64,000 nucleotides of DNA from Cryobacterium algoricola (GCF_004402485.1 NZ_SOFG01000017.1:1-64000), one strand, 5' to 3'; shown: positions 55,734 to 63,123, counted from the first letter of the stretch. The notes: generated from the letters alone by a model not told the origin. Made by a program: numbers and translations.

Positions 55734-56080
55734 TGTTGTTTCGAGTGGATGCTGCGTCCACGGTCTCGCTGGCGGAGCAGATCGCCGTCCAAGTGCGTCT
55801 GGCGGTGCTCAACGATGAACTCAAGGCCGGGGAGCGTCTTCCGCCGGCCCGCGAGTTGGCCGCTGCGTTGAGGGTCAACATGCACACCGTGCTCCGCGCA
55901 TACGGCGTGCTCCGCGATGAACGAATCATCGAGATGCGTCAGGGCCGTGGAGCCTGGGTCCGCCAGGACGTCGAACCCGGGTTCGTGCGATTGACCGAAC
56001 TCGCCGGGCAGTTCCTGACCGAAGCACGGAAACTGGGACTGTCACAGCCCGAGATCCGCCGACTGATCGAAGGAGCCTGA
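55733..56080 (+). CDS. GntR-family regulator, YtrA type
   Basis: A 115-residue one-domain GntR regulator: helix-turn-helix LPPARELAAALRVNMHTVLR, wing MRQGRGAWVRQ and a short C-terminal helix. It forms an operon with the DUF1648 membrane protein (stop and start 2 bp apart), a frequent pairing in actinobacteria and firmicutes. The start codon is part of an operator palindrome, and there is no ribosome site, so the mRNA should be leaderless. Confidence 0.87.
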   Translation: MLFRVDAASTVSLAEQIAVQVRLAVLNDELKAGERLPPARELAAALRVNMHTVLRAYGVLRDERIIEMRQGRGAWVRQDVEPGFVRLTELAGQFLTEARKLGLSQPEIRRLIEGA

Positions 56081-56082
56081 CC

Positions 56083-57045
56083 ATGACTTCACGCAGTTCC
56101 GGACGCGCACGCGCTCGTGACATCCTCGCGGCGGCCACTGTCTGGATCCCCCTCGCCGTCGTGGCCGCGACCTGGCTCGTCTGGCGGGCAGAGCTTCCGG
56201 CTGACCTGCCCCGGCAGTGGGGCAATGATGGCGTCAGTTCGACGTGGCCGACGGGGGTCGCGATTGCGCTCTTTTCCGTGGTCTGCCTGGGTTCGGCCGT
56301 TCTGGCGACCTTCGCGTTGCGGGAGGGCGCGGCCCCCACTCGCCGCAAGACGTTCCTGTGGAGCGGATTCGCGGCTGGGCTGGCAACCGGGGCGTGGCTG
56401 ATGACCGCCGGCTCAACGATCACCGCCGGTCCCGGCGCCGAACCGCGGGTCGGTGCGTGGCCACTGCTTCTCATGGCGTTGTTCGGGTACGGCCTCATTC
56501 CTTTTCTTCTCGCGCACCGGTGGGTGGCTGCAGAACCCGAAGAGCGTCCGGTCGAGGTCGTGCTAGCTCCGACAGAGACCGGCGCCTGGATCACAACTGT
56601 CACGGTTCCGTTGTTCGCGATCGCGAGCCTGGCATCGTTCGCCGCCGCCGCGACGCTGCTCATCGTGACGGGAAGAGACGGCCGATCTGGGGCGGATGCC
56701 TTCGGCGGCGTCGTTCTTCTGGTTCTCGGCGTCCTTCTGCTTGGGTTCGCTCGACTTCGGATCAGCGTGGACTGGCGCGGCCTGAAAGTCGTGACCTGGT
56801 TCCTGGGCATCACACTGAAGACAATCCCACTCACGGAGATCGAGTCCGTACACACCGACACTCTGGAACCCCTGCAGTGGGGAGGCTGGGGCTACCGATT
56901 CATGCCCGGGCGGTCAGCGATCATCCTCCGCACCGGACCAGGGGTCATCGTCACCCTCACCAACGGAAAGCAGTTCGCAGTCTCCCTCAATTCGCCTGAG
57001 ATACCCGCAGCGCTTCTCTCCACCCTCAGCACATCCACGCGATAG
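56083..57045 (+). CDS. DUF1648-domain membrane protein
   Basis: A 320-residue membrane protein. The N-terminal DUF1648 region has a first helix (LAAATVWIPLAVVAATWLVW) followed by LPADLPRQWGNDG, and there are about six membrane segments up to residue 225. A soluble C-terminal part (230-320; VDWRGLKVVTWFLGITLK, RTGPGVIVTLTNGKQF) resembles a PH-like or YdbT-type domain. Proteins of this family paired with YtrA regulators are implicated in envelope homeostasis, but no biochemical role is established. Confidence 0.8.
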   Translation: MTSRSSGRARARDILAAATVWIPLAVVAATWLVWRAELPADLPRQWGNDGVSSTWPTGVAIALFSVVCLGSAVLATFALREGAAPTRRKTFLWSGFAAGLATGAWLMTAGSTITAGPGAEPRVGAWPLLLMALFGYGLIPFLLAHRWVAAEPEERPVEVVLAPTETGAWITTVTVPLFAIASLASFAAAATLLIVTGRDGRSGADAFGGVVLLVLGVLLLGFARLRISVDWRGLKVVTWFLGITLKTIPLTEIESVHTDTLEPLQWGGWGYRFMPGRSAIILRTGPGVIVTLTNGKQFAVSLNSPEIPAALLSTLSTSTR

Positions 57046-57073
57046 TCCCCGACCCGGTATCGCCACATCCCGG
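57043..57073 (-). pseudogene. Tiny relE-like scrap
   Basis: A 25-bp exact match (from tagtccccgacc to tatcgccaca) to the relE coding region at 60887-60911, reading WRYRVGDYRV in the same strand sense. Nothing else of relE is left here. It may be a chance hit of a conserved motif, but the exact nucleotide match suggests a relic. Confidence 0.4.
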
Positions 57074-57118
57074 CCCGGCCAAGCTGAACACCGATCACCA
57101 GCGGGCCGAGCCATATCG

Positions 57119-57325
57119 TCAGCCAGTATGCGTCGTCGCGATGACCGTGATCACAACCACCGCGATCGTGAACACGGCGACAATCAGCCAGCCTTGCCAC
57201 GTGCGCGGACCCCAGCCCCCACCCAGTTTCTTCGGACCAAACCACGGTTCGTGTTCCGCCACTGCGTCCCCCTCGAGTTCGAATATCGCGACTCCTGCTC
57301 GGCGCGGTGCAATCTTGTCAGTCAT
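57119..57325 (-). CDS. Small single-pass membrane protein
   Basis: A 68-residue protein starting MTDKIAPRRAGVAIFELEGD, followed by one transmembrane helix near the C-terminus (WQGWLIVAVFTIAVVVITVI). No ribosome site is obvious before the ATG. The frame is open to 57376 but the extension is antisense to the next gene's leader. Function unknown; confidence is moderate because of its length. Confidence 0.5.
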   Translation of the reverse strand: MTDKIAPRRAGVAIFELEGDAVAEHEPWFGPKKLGGGWGPRTWQGWLIVAVFTIAVVVITVIATTHTG

Positions 57326-57405
57326 CGCCGAAATGCGCCAGAGCAACACAATAGTTGATGTGGTCAGGCGTTCCATCCTCTATGATCTGCACACGGGGGT
57401 GTGCG

Positions 57406-58185
57406 ATGCGCGGAATCGCGGCAACATGCGGGTTAATATCGGTGCTGGTGCTTCTTACGGACTGTTCGAGCGGTGGAGCTGTCGGCACACCAGCCCCAAT
57501 GCCGCCTGCATCCACGGATTCACCGGCGACCCGACCAAACGTTCCAGGGACGATCCCGACCGGGACCATCGGAACGGGCACTCTGACCTCCGACAACGGC
57601 ACCACCGGCCGTGTGAGCTTCGGCTTCGACGGAACCGTGCTCACGCTCCACGTCGATGACCTCATCTCGCCGGCAGCCGCGACGGTCGACGCGGTGACCG
57701 CGACCCAGCCTCTACCGGCGAACCAGACCTGCGACGACAGCGGCTTCCGCATGGACTTCGGGCAGTTCACGAGCGGAAGCGGCGCCTCCGATTGGGGTGA
57801 CCTCAGCATTCTCAGCGGAGATCCCAGCGGAATCGACCAGGTCATCCTGGTCACACCCTCCGCCCAACCCGACACGAAGGACCCGGACTGCCGTCAGACC
57901 GTCCTCGCGCGCGCCGACATCCGCTGGACCTTCGAACCGGTCCGCGGCTACCTCAACCCCGTGGACTCCGGTGAGACGCCCGGCGCCCGGGGCACGGTCG
58001 ACGTCATCGACGGCACGCCCGCGGGCTACACCCCCGCAACGAATGAATATCGCGCGGACGTGGCCGCCCGATTCGGAATCACCGTCGACGACCTCACCTA
58101 CTTGAACGATGCCCAGTTGATGGGTACGGACAAGCAAACCGCGCCGACAGGAAAACGGCTCAACCTGCTCGTCGCAGACCGCTAG
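57406..58185 (+). CDS. Lipoprotein with C-terminal LysM-like motif
   Basis: A 259-residue predicted lipoprotein: signal MRGIAATCGLISVLVLLTDC with lipobox Cys20, a Pro/Thr-rich linker (25-50), a beta-rich domain with two cysteine pairs (TCDDSGFRMDFG, DPDCRQTV), and a C-terminal segment VAARFGITVDDLTYLNDAQ that resembles a LysM peptidoglycan-binding motif. The ATG at 57406 (GGGGGTG upstream) is chosen over an upstream start because it gives a standard lipoprotein signal. The last 45 residues recur as a stump at 54095. Confidence 0.75.
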   Translation: MRGIAATCGLISVLVLLTDCSSGGAVGTPAPMPPASTDSPATRPNVPGTIPTGTIGTGTLTSDNGTTGRVSFGFDGTVLTLHVDDLISPAAATVDAVTATQPLPANQTCDDSGFRMDFGQFTSGSGASDWGDLSILSGDPSGIDQVILVTPSAQPDTKDPDCRQTVLARADIRWTFEPVRGYLNPVDSGETPGARGTVDVIDGTPAGYTPATNEYRADVAARFGITVDDLTYLNDAQLMGTDKQTAPTGKRLNLLVADR

Positions 58186-58206
58186 GCACCGACTCGTGGA
58201 GAGACA

Positions 58207-58713
58207 ATGTCCTCACCGCTCGAACCCAACCCAAACATCGAACGCCTGACAATGGTCCAAGACCCACATGCGAAAGAACCGATCCAACGGCATCCCCCGG
58301 GGATCAGCCGCAATAGCGCGCCCTATGCGCTCGGACGGCCGCGGCTCGAGGACATCTCCATCAGGAACGTTGGAGGCTACGACGACCTGACCACATGCGG
58401 GGCCGCCGCGGGCGCGAAGTTCAGCCGTGACGCCAACGGACTGAGAACCCTGGACAACTTCATTGATGCATCGCCTCAGCATTCCCGAGACCTCGCAGCC
58501 GAGATCGCTATGTTCTACGGCGATGTCCTCACCCACACAATCGCTGGATCCCATTGGATAGTCATCGACGCCTCCCACCCGGAGGTTCGGATCGCACCCG
58601 GCATCAGCATTGACGTTGTACGTGTGGCCATGTCGCGATTGGAATCCAATGCGTGGAGCCTGCTCGATCACTACGACCATGCCCGAGCGCTCGCGGCCGG
58701 CAGCGACGGCTGA
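58207..58713 (+). CDS. Hypothetical protein
   Basis: A 168-residue soluble protein I cannot assign. The central part (55-140) has a regular alpha/beta look (AAEIAMFYGDVLTHTIAGSH, then WIVIDASHPEVRIAPGIS). No signal peptide or membrane segment. GGAGAG precedes the ATG by a few bases. It follows the lipoprotein gene by 21 bp on the same strand, so it is probably its operon partner; whether they interact is unknown. Confidence 0.6.
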   Translation: MSSPLEPNPNIERLTMVQDPHAKEPIQRHPPGISRNSAPYALGRPRLEDISIRNVGGYDDLTTCGAAAGAKFSRDANGLRTLDNFIDASPQHSRDLAAEIAMFYGDVLTHTIAGSHWIVIDASHPEVRIAPGISIDVVRVAMSRLESNAWSLLDHYDHARALAAGSDG

Positions 58714-58769
58714 CCGTGCCCAGGCCAACTGGGACTTACGTCCCGAGCCCAGATCGTGGCCCATGCATA

Positions 58770-58949
58770 TCAGAGCGGGCTGCTGCCCTTAGCGCCTGAG
58801 ACCCCGGGTGGGAATTGGAGCGCATCGCCCGTAGCGACATCCTGCTCTGCGCGTGGCTGTCGTCGGGCCGTCTGCTCCGCAGATAGGACGAGAGCCAAGC
58901 CAACCATAGCCAGGCACACGACTGCCGCGACTAACACGAGCATCAACAT
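58770..58949 (-). CDS. Small single-pass membrane protein (59 residues)
   Basis: Starts MLMLVLVAAVVCLAMVGLAL, a strong membrane helix, then a short charged tail (TARRQPRAEQDVATGD) ending GAKGSSPL. It begins just where the truncated relE frame ends (4 bases into the TGT-TGA region), so it was probably placed there by the rearrangement. Ribosome site weak. It is too short for usual gene callers. Confidence 0.4.
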   Translation of the reverse strand: MLMLVLVAAVVCLAMVGLALVLSAEQTARRQPRAEQDVATGDALQFPPGVSGAKGSSPL

Positions 58950-59056
58950 GGTCCGAACCTAGTGCAGCATCCGCGCGAACGCTGCACAGGCCGGTCCAGC
59001 TTCTTGAAATGGCGATCGAACTGCTCGGTGGTCTCAACGTGCCACCGCGCGGTCAC
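58943..59056 (-). pseudogene. relE: Truncated relE toxin, copy A
   Basis: The first 26 codons match the intact relE at 61074 (TARWHVETTEQFDR region), then the frame runs into unrelated sequence and stops after 37 codons. The conserved C-terminal core with the active-site residues is gone. It overlaps relB copy A by 4 bp (GTGA) like the intact pair. The homology begins at about 58979. Confidence 0.8.
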
Positions 59057-59274
59057 AGCTCAGTCTCGGCTTTCAGCGCCGCAAGCGGCCGAGAGCGGCT
59101 CCCAGCAGCTTCGAAAGCGCCCAGCGACTCGTCCGCAGCGAACGCGTCCTCCAGGTCGGTCAGGTGCTCGCGGAGAGCGGCCCGGACGTAGAAGCTCTTC
59201 GAACGCCCCGTGCGCTGCGACAGCTTCTCGAGACGCTCTTCCTCCTCGGGTGTGAGCCGGATCGAGATCGTCAT
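59053..59274 (-). CDS. relB: RelB-family antitoxin, orphan copy A
   Basis: A 73-residue ribbon-helix-helix antitoxin (MTISIRLTPEEEERLEKLSQ, SKSFYVRAALREHL); it differs from the 61071 copy by one residue (SRSRPLAAL here, SRSQPLAAL there). Its toxin gene is truncated, so it could act as a free antitoxin or co-repressor protecting against the intact toxin 2 kb away. An operator-like palindrome lies upstream. Confidence 0.85.
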   Translation of the reverse strand: MTISIRLTPEEEERLEKLSQRTGRSKSFYVRAALREHLTDLEDAFAADESLGAFEAAGSRSRPLAALKAETEL

Positions 59275-59564
59275 GACGCCACCCTTCCGATGTAAGACAT
59301 GTTTACACATAGTCTACGTCGAACCATGAATCCGGTCCAGGGCCAACCCGCGCCGACACGTCAGCGCCGTAGTGCGAGCGTCGTCCCGGTGACGGGCGCC
59401 CAGGCTCCCGATTGCGTTTCCGCCCGGGTGCGTATGGACGGGCCCCTATGAACTTGACGCCCAGCCTCGTGGTCGACGCGATTGGCTAGTGAGGTTATTC
59501 CACATACCCTGGTCGCGGGCAGTCCTGGCGTCTCTCGGATCCAAGGGATGAGGCACCTACCGAG
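59275..59564. other. Intergenic region upstream of relB copy A
   Basis: No gene seen. TGTAAGACATGTTTACA (59291-59307) is a near-perfect palindrome and the probable relB operator. The remainder to the lipoprotein stop is duplicated at 61293-61582 with few differences. Confidence 0.6.
59291..59307. promoter_or_regulatory. RelB operator, copy A
   Basis: TGTAAGACATGTTTACA, a palindrome with one imperfect pair, 17 bp before the relB start, suited to ribbon-helix-helix binding. Confidence 0.55.
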
Positions 59565-60005
59565 CTACTCGCTGCTGCCGGAGCACGCCACGACGGAGTA
59601 GGCGCCGGTGGAGGTTTGCTCAGCAATGACTTCTCCATTTGCCGTGATCTTGCACGAAATCGTCGTTGCCTCAGCTGACGCCGCTGCGGTCAGCGAGAAG
59701 GTGCTTGAGGAGAACAATCCGCCATCTTCGAGCGTCATTTCATTGGTGAAGGGGAGAGGCGCGTCAAAGGTCTGTTCCTGACCCGGGCCGCCGCTATTGA
59801 ACGTCATGTATCTGATGCTCCCGGCCGTGCCAGCATCGCTGGTCACCTCATAAATCACCGTGTTGCCTTTTGATGCCTCCGCTTTGGCGCCCGGGACGTC
59901 GACTGCCCCGGCATCGGACTTGGGCGCTGCAATTGAACTACATCCCGTAAGCACGAACGCCGATAGCAGCATGCCGGTGGTGAGCACCAGCGCGGTATTC
60001 TTCAT
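59565..60005 (-). CDS. Predicted lipoprotein
   Basis: A 146-residue lipoprotein: signal MKNTALVLTTGMLLSAFVLTGC with lipobox cysteine, then a beta-rich domain (YEVTSDAGTAGSIRYMTFNS, ISCKITANGEVIAEQTSTGA, VVACSGSS) with two Cys that could form a disulfide. The pattern is like the MmpS-type accessory fold, but that assignment is tentative. ATG 60005 is used because it gives the proper lipoprotein signal. A 5'-truncated copy lies at 61583. Confidence 0.72.
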   Translation of the reverse strand: MKNTALVLTTGMLLSAFVLTGCSSIAAPKSDAGAVDVPGAKAEASKGNTVIYEVTSDAGTAGSIRYMTFNSGGPGQEQTFDAPLPFTNEMTLEDGGLFSSSTFSLTAAASAEATTISCKITANGEVIAEQTSTGAYSVVACSGSSE

Positions 60006-60132
60006 TGGTCCCCCTGGTTGTTGTGGATGGAATGCCTGCGACAGTCCAAACACAGGCTGGTCCGAATTCGACGAGAAGTTGCTGCAGCGTTTGGTGCCTC
60101 GCGCTCGAAGCCTCGATCGACAAAATCGCGGC

Positions 60133-60552
60133 TTAGACGTTAGGCAGTATCTCTACTCGCACGTTGTCAATCTCAAGTGCGGCGGACTTTGAGGAGTCGA
60201 CACTCCATGGTCTGTGAAACTCAAAGGTGACGGCGTGGAGGTCATCTCGGCAGGGGAACTCCGCCTGATGGGGTTCCAAAGTAATGAAAATAACCTGATC
60301 GCTGTCACTGACGATTCGCGTTGGAACAGCGACACATGTTGTTGCAAATACTGCGGAAACCAAGAGCACATCCCCGTCGTCGGCCCATTCTGCGTGGTAA
60401 TTCTCGTCGAGCAGGTCGTCCATTCCCCCGCGGTAGTCGCTCGGTACCCCATCGAACGTACGAATGGCCGCGGACTCTGGGATGGCTGCGCATCCGGTGA
60501 GAGCGAGCCCGAACAATGACACAAATGCCGCCAACAGAGCTCTTCGCTTCAT
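60133..60552 (-). CDS. Predicted lipoprotein
   Basis: A 139-residue lipoprotein of unknown function: signal MKRRALLAAFVSLFGLALTGC, then a mixed domain with two further cysteines (TTCVAV, FPCRDD) likely to pair outside the membrane. It begins close to the tRNA fragment at 60605 and is transcribed away from it. No homologue recognised. Confidence 0.65.
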   Translation of the reverse strand: MKRRALLAAFVSLFGLALTGCAAIPESAAIRTFDGVPSDYRGGMDDLLDENYHAEWADDGDVLLVSAVFATTCVAVPTRIVSDSDQVIFITLEPHQAEFPCRDDLHAVTFEFHRPWSVDSSKSAALEIDNVRVEILPNV

Positions 60553-60604
60553 GCGCCCAGCTTAGGCGTACGTCTTCCCGGCGAATCGAGAGTGCAACCT
60601 GCAT

Positions 60605-60650
60605 ATGGAGCCGCCTGTCAGAATCGAACTGACGACCTTCTCATTACGAG
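60605..60650 (-). other. 3' half of a tRNA-Thr(CGT): probable attachment site scar
   Basis: On the minus strand the 46 nt run from the anticodon loop (CTCGTAA, anticodon CGT) through the variable region, a perfect T arm (GTCAG-TTCGATT-CTGAC), the acceptor 3' strand AGGCGGC, discriminator T and CCA. The sequence 5' of it is not tRNA, so there is no complete gene. Integrases of actinobacterial islands and phages use tRNA 3' halves as att sites, so this is probably one end of an integrated element. Confidence 0.8.
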
Positions 60651-60745
60651 TGACCTCGGAGCCCTTGATCCTGCGCGGGCAAAATCTGAAACACCTGATA
60701 GATAGGCTATTTAGAGCACAGCTCAATCACCAGAAAACGCCTGAT

Positions 60746-60775
60746 TTGCCCACAGATGTGGGCAAAATGTGGGCA
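60746..60775. promoter_or_regulatory. Palindrome and direct copy near the tRNA fragment
   Basis: TTGCCCACA-GA-TGTGGGCAA (60746-60765) is a perfect 9-bp-arm palindrome, followed by a further TGTGGGCA (60768-60775). Repeats of this kind beside an att site could be recombinase arm sites. The interpretation is tentative. Confidence 0.4.
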
Positions 60776-60807
60776 GAGAATGGGGGCTCGGCCACTCCAC
60801 CATGCCT

Positions 60808-61074
60808 TCAGTACGCGTCTTTGCGGTGGTCGACGTTCACCGCCAGGACGACCAGAGCATCGTCCAGGATCTGCACGAGCACGCGGTAGTCCCCGACCCG
60901 GTATCGCCACACCCCGGAGTGATTCGCCGTCGGCCCCTTGCCGCGTTGGCGTGGATCCTCGAAGCTCTCTATGTCCTCGAGGTACGAGAGGACCCGCCGC
61001 TGCACAGCGCGGTCCAGCTTTTTGAATTGGCGATCGAACTGCTCGGTGGTCTCAACGTGCCACCGCGCGGTCAC
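60808..61074 (-). CDS. relE: RelE-family toxin, intact
   Basis: An 88-residue RelE/ParE-fold toxin: VWRYRVGDYRVLVQILDD core, basic residues in the N-terminal helix (DRQFKKLDRAVQRRVLSYL) and a C-terminal VNVDHRKDAY. RelE toxins cut mRNA in the ribosome. It overlaps relB by 4 bp (GTGA) as a downstream partner, the standard order. Copy A of this gene is truncated. Confidence 0.88.
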   Translation of the reverse strand: MTARWHVETTEQFDRQFKKLDRAVQRRVLSYLEDIESFEDPRQRGKGPTANHSGVWRYRVGDYRVLVQILDDALVVLAVNVDHRKDAY

Positions 61075-61292
61075 AGCTCAGTCTCGGCTTTCAGCGCCGC
61101 AAGCGGCTGAGAGCGGCTCCCAGCAGCTTCGAAAGCGCCCAGCGACTCGTCCGCAGCGAACGCGTCCTCCAGGTCGGTCAGGTGCTCGCGGAGAGCGGCC
61201 CGGACGTAGAAGCTCTTCGAACGCCCCGTGCGCTGCGACAGCTTCTCGAGACGCTCTTCTTCCTCGGGCGTGAGCCGGATCGAGATCGTCAT
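61071..61292 (-). CDS. relB: RelB-family antitoxin, copy B
   Basis: A 73-residue ribbon-helix-helix antitoxin, first gene of the intact relBE pair. The N-terminal TISIRLTPEEEERL strand binds DNA and the C-terminal tail (ADESLGAFEAAGSRSQPL) wraps the toxin. The operator palindrome is at 61309. Cross-neutralisation with copy A is likely because the proteins differ at a single residue. Confidence 0.9.
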   Translation of the reverse strand: MTISIRLTPEEEERLEKLSQRTGRSKSFYVRAALREHLTDLEDAFAADESLGAFEAAGSRSQPLAALKAETEL

Positions 61293-61582
61293 GACGCCAC
61301 CCTTCCGATGTAAGACATGTTTACACGTACTCTACATCGATCCATGAATGCGGTCCAGGGCCAACCCGCGCGGACACGTCAGCGCCATAGTGCGAGTGTC
61401 GTCCCAGTGACGGGCGCCCATTGTGCCGATTGCGTTTCCGCCCGGTTGCGCATGGACGGGCCCCTATGAACTTGACGCCGAGCCTAGTGGTCGACGCGAT
61501 TGGCTAGTGAGGTTACTCCACATACCCTGGTCGCGGGCAGTCCTGGCGTCTCTCGGATCCAAGGGCTGAGGCACCTGCCGAG
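61293..61582. other. Intergenic region upstream of relB copy B
   Basis: Duplicate of 59275-59564; no gene seen. TGTAAGACATGTTTACA at 61309-61325 is the relB operator candidate. Confidence 0.6.
61309..61325. promoter_or_regulatory. RelB operator, copy B
   Basis: Same palindrome as at 59291, conserved without change in the duplicate. Confidence 0.55.
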
Positions 61583-61890
61583 CTACTCGCTGCTGCCGGA
61601 GCACGCCACGACGGAGTAGGCGCCGGTGGAGGTTTGCTCAGCAAGGACTTCTCCATTTGCCGTGATCTTGCACGCAATCGTCGTTGCCTCAGCTGACGCC
61701 GCTGCGGTCAGCGAGACGGTGCTTGAGGAGAACGATCCGCCATCTTCAAGCGTCATTTTGTTGGTGAAGGGGAGAGGCGCGTCAAAGGTCTGTTCCTGAC
61801 CCGGGCTGCCGCTATTGAACGTCATGTATCTGATGCTCCCGGCCGTGCCAGCATCGCTGGTCACCTCATAAGTCACCGTGTTGCTTTTTG
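61583..61890 (-). pseudogene. 5'-truncated lipoprotein gene
   Basis: Copy of the lipoprotein at 59565 lacking its first 44 codons, including the signal peptide and lipobox. The remaining mature part is almost unchanged (TVTYEVTSDAGTAGSIRYMT). Without a signal it is unlikely to work. The break is exactly where the GntR fragment starts. Confidence 0.8.
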
Positions 61891-62123
61891 CCGGAGACCT
61901 AGGGCTGGCACCCAACACGGTGGCGCGTAGTTACCGCGAACTTGAGCGCGACGAGGTCATCCAAACTCGCGGCCGACATGGCTCCTTCGTCGCGAGGCAA
62001 GGCAGTGCCAACCAGCGTCTCGCCCAAGAAGCGGCGCAGGCCTACGTTCTGCGACTAGGAGAGCTCGGTATCGGTCCCGAGGAAGGTCTTGCGTACTTTC
62101 AGGCCGCGATTGGATCAAGGTAG
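61891..62123 (+). pseudogene. C-terminal fragment of a GntR/YtrA-type regulator
   Basis: The translation begins inside the helix-turn-helix (GDLGLAPNTVARSYRELERD) and runs through the wing (IQTRGRHGSFVARQ) and the C-terminal helices to a normal stop. The first part of the gene is missing. It meets the truncated lipoprotein head-to-head at 61890, so one deletion or recombination removed both 5' ends. Confidence 0.75.
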
Positions 62124-62277
62124 GACCGCGAGTCCATTCGAAATTGCCGGCCCGTATTCCATGGGTTATGAAACATGGGCAACAATTATGCGATCTGATG
62201 CCGAGTTGCTGACCGTGTCGACGCCTAAGACAGTGAGCCGGCTTGCGGAGGGTTCTTCGCCGCTCCCAGAACCGCCT

Positions 62278-62706
62278 TCAATCGATCGTCGCCTTGGCTG
62301 GGCCACATCGCCCCGACCTCGTGAGATTGGACGGTGCGGCAATCCAGTGCCCGCGCTCATCGAACGCGACCGTCGACACGAACCGAGGTCGCTCTGTGCG
62401 GAAGATCAATCTGTCCGCCTCCCGATTCACGATCCGTTCGGCATCCGCTGTGCAGTAGTAGGCGACCCTCGATACTCCGTCATGTGTGAGCCGCCTCGAG
62501 TGGTTCTGGTAGATCAGTTTGTAGCGCGGCGCGGACTTCGCCGTAAGCTCCACTTCGACGAACTCCACACGGCCGTCGCGCGTGGCGATACCGTCCGCTT
62601 GGTGGTCGAGCACGCCGACCGGCCGTCGGTCGCGCTGCCAGGCGTAGCCGAGAGCGAGACACCGGGCCGAGACCGCCGCGACAGCGACCTCATGACGCGT
62701 GGTCAG
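62278..62706 (-). pseudogene. Fragment resembling a replication-relaxation (plasmid mobilisation) protein
   Basis: An open frame after an in-frame TAA (62707-62709) reads VEFVEVELTAKSAPRYKLIY and then GVSRVAYYCTADAERIVNRE, the style of the actinobacterial replication-relaxation family of conjugative elements. No natural start codon with a ribosome site is present (GTG at 62613 is internal). It looks like a 5'-truncated gene. The family match is by pattern, not by search. Confidence 0.5.
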
Positions 62707-62730
62707 TTATCTGGCAAGCCCGCAATTCAT

Positions 62731-63123
62731 TCACGGAGTCAGCTGGTTTTGCACTGGTGCGATGTAGCGCAGTGAGACCCCAGTCGTAGCTACATAGATG
62801 ACCAACAGAGGAAAGCAGAGTCCCAGCGCGCTGAGGGCGACGTCTGTCAGCGCTGGCGCAGGTACCGAGGGCCCAAGGAGGAGGGTTGCCGAAATCAACC
62901 AGTATGCGATCGGTGCTAGCAGCCACGATCCTCCCCAACATGCTGTCAAGATCCCGAAAACGCGAGATCTGTTTTTCAGCGTCGTGCTCCCCGAGGTTTG
63001 AGCTCGATGATTTACCCAGAGAATGACTGCAATGGCCACGACTGATGACACGATTGCGAATGACATCAGCGCCAACAGCCAAATAATCCCAAAGAATGGC
63101 TGAATGGAAAACGACACGAGCAC
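62731..63123 (-). CDS. Multi-pass membrane protein, function unknown
   Basis: 130 codons from the GTG at 63123, with four hydrophobic segments (IIWLLALMSFAIVSSVVAIA, GGSWLLAPIAYWLIS, LGLCFPLLVIYVA and others). The GTG starts inside the first helix. The frame is open further to a TAG at 63212-63214, the stop of the previous gene, and the upstream part KPKRIEYLRATIPPF looks like a real N-terminus. GAGGAG is seven bases before an ATT at 63198, so translation may begin at that rare start codon. Confidence 0.55.
   Translation of the reverse strand: MLVSFSIQPFFGIIWLLALMSFAIVSSVVAIAVILWVNHRAQTSGSTTLKNRSRVFGILTACWGGSWLLAPIAYWLISATLLLGPSVPAPALTDVALSALGLCFPLLVIYVATTGVSLRYIAPVQNQLTP

Larger units (their letters stand above)
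58979..59872. repeat. 0.9-kb segmental duplication, copy A
   Basis: Nearly identical to 60997-61890, in direct orientation at a constant offset of 2018 bp. It contains the relE 5' end, relB, an intergenic stretch and the 3' two-thirds of a lipoprotein gene. Differences are scattered single bases. Confidence 0.9.
60997..61890. repeat. 0.9-kb segmental duplication, copy B
   Basis: Matches 58979-59872 with offset 2018. On the left it continues into an intact relE; on the right the match ends abruptly at 61890, where a GntR gene fragment begins. So this copy keeps more of relE, and copy A keeps the full lipoprotein. Confidence 0.9.

Noticed and set aside
56892-57245. 117-codon minus frame containing WRYRVGDYRV
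   Set aside because: Only the 10-residue relE-like piece is meaningful; the rest is antisense to the DUF1648 gene.
60605-60690. Complete tRNA-Thr gene
   Set aside because: The sequence that should form the D arm and 5' acceptor strand is not tRNA-like; only the 3' half is present.
58979-61890. Duplicated segments as insertion-sequence copies
   Set aside because: No transposase, no terminal inverted repeats, and the ends of the two copies differ; a segmental duplication is simpler.
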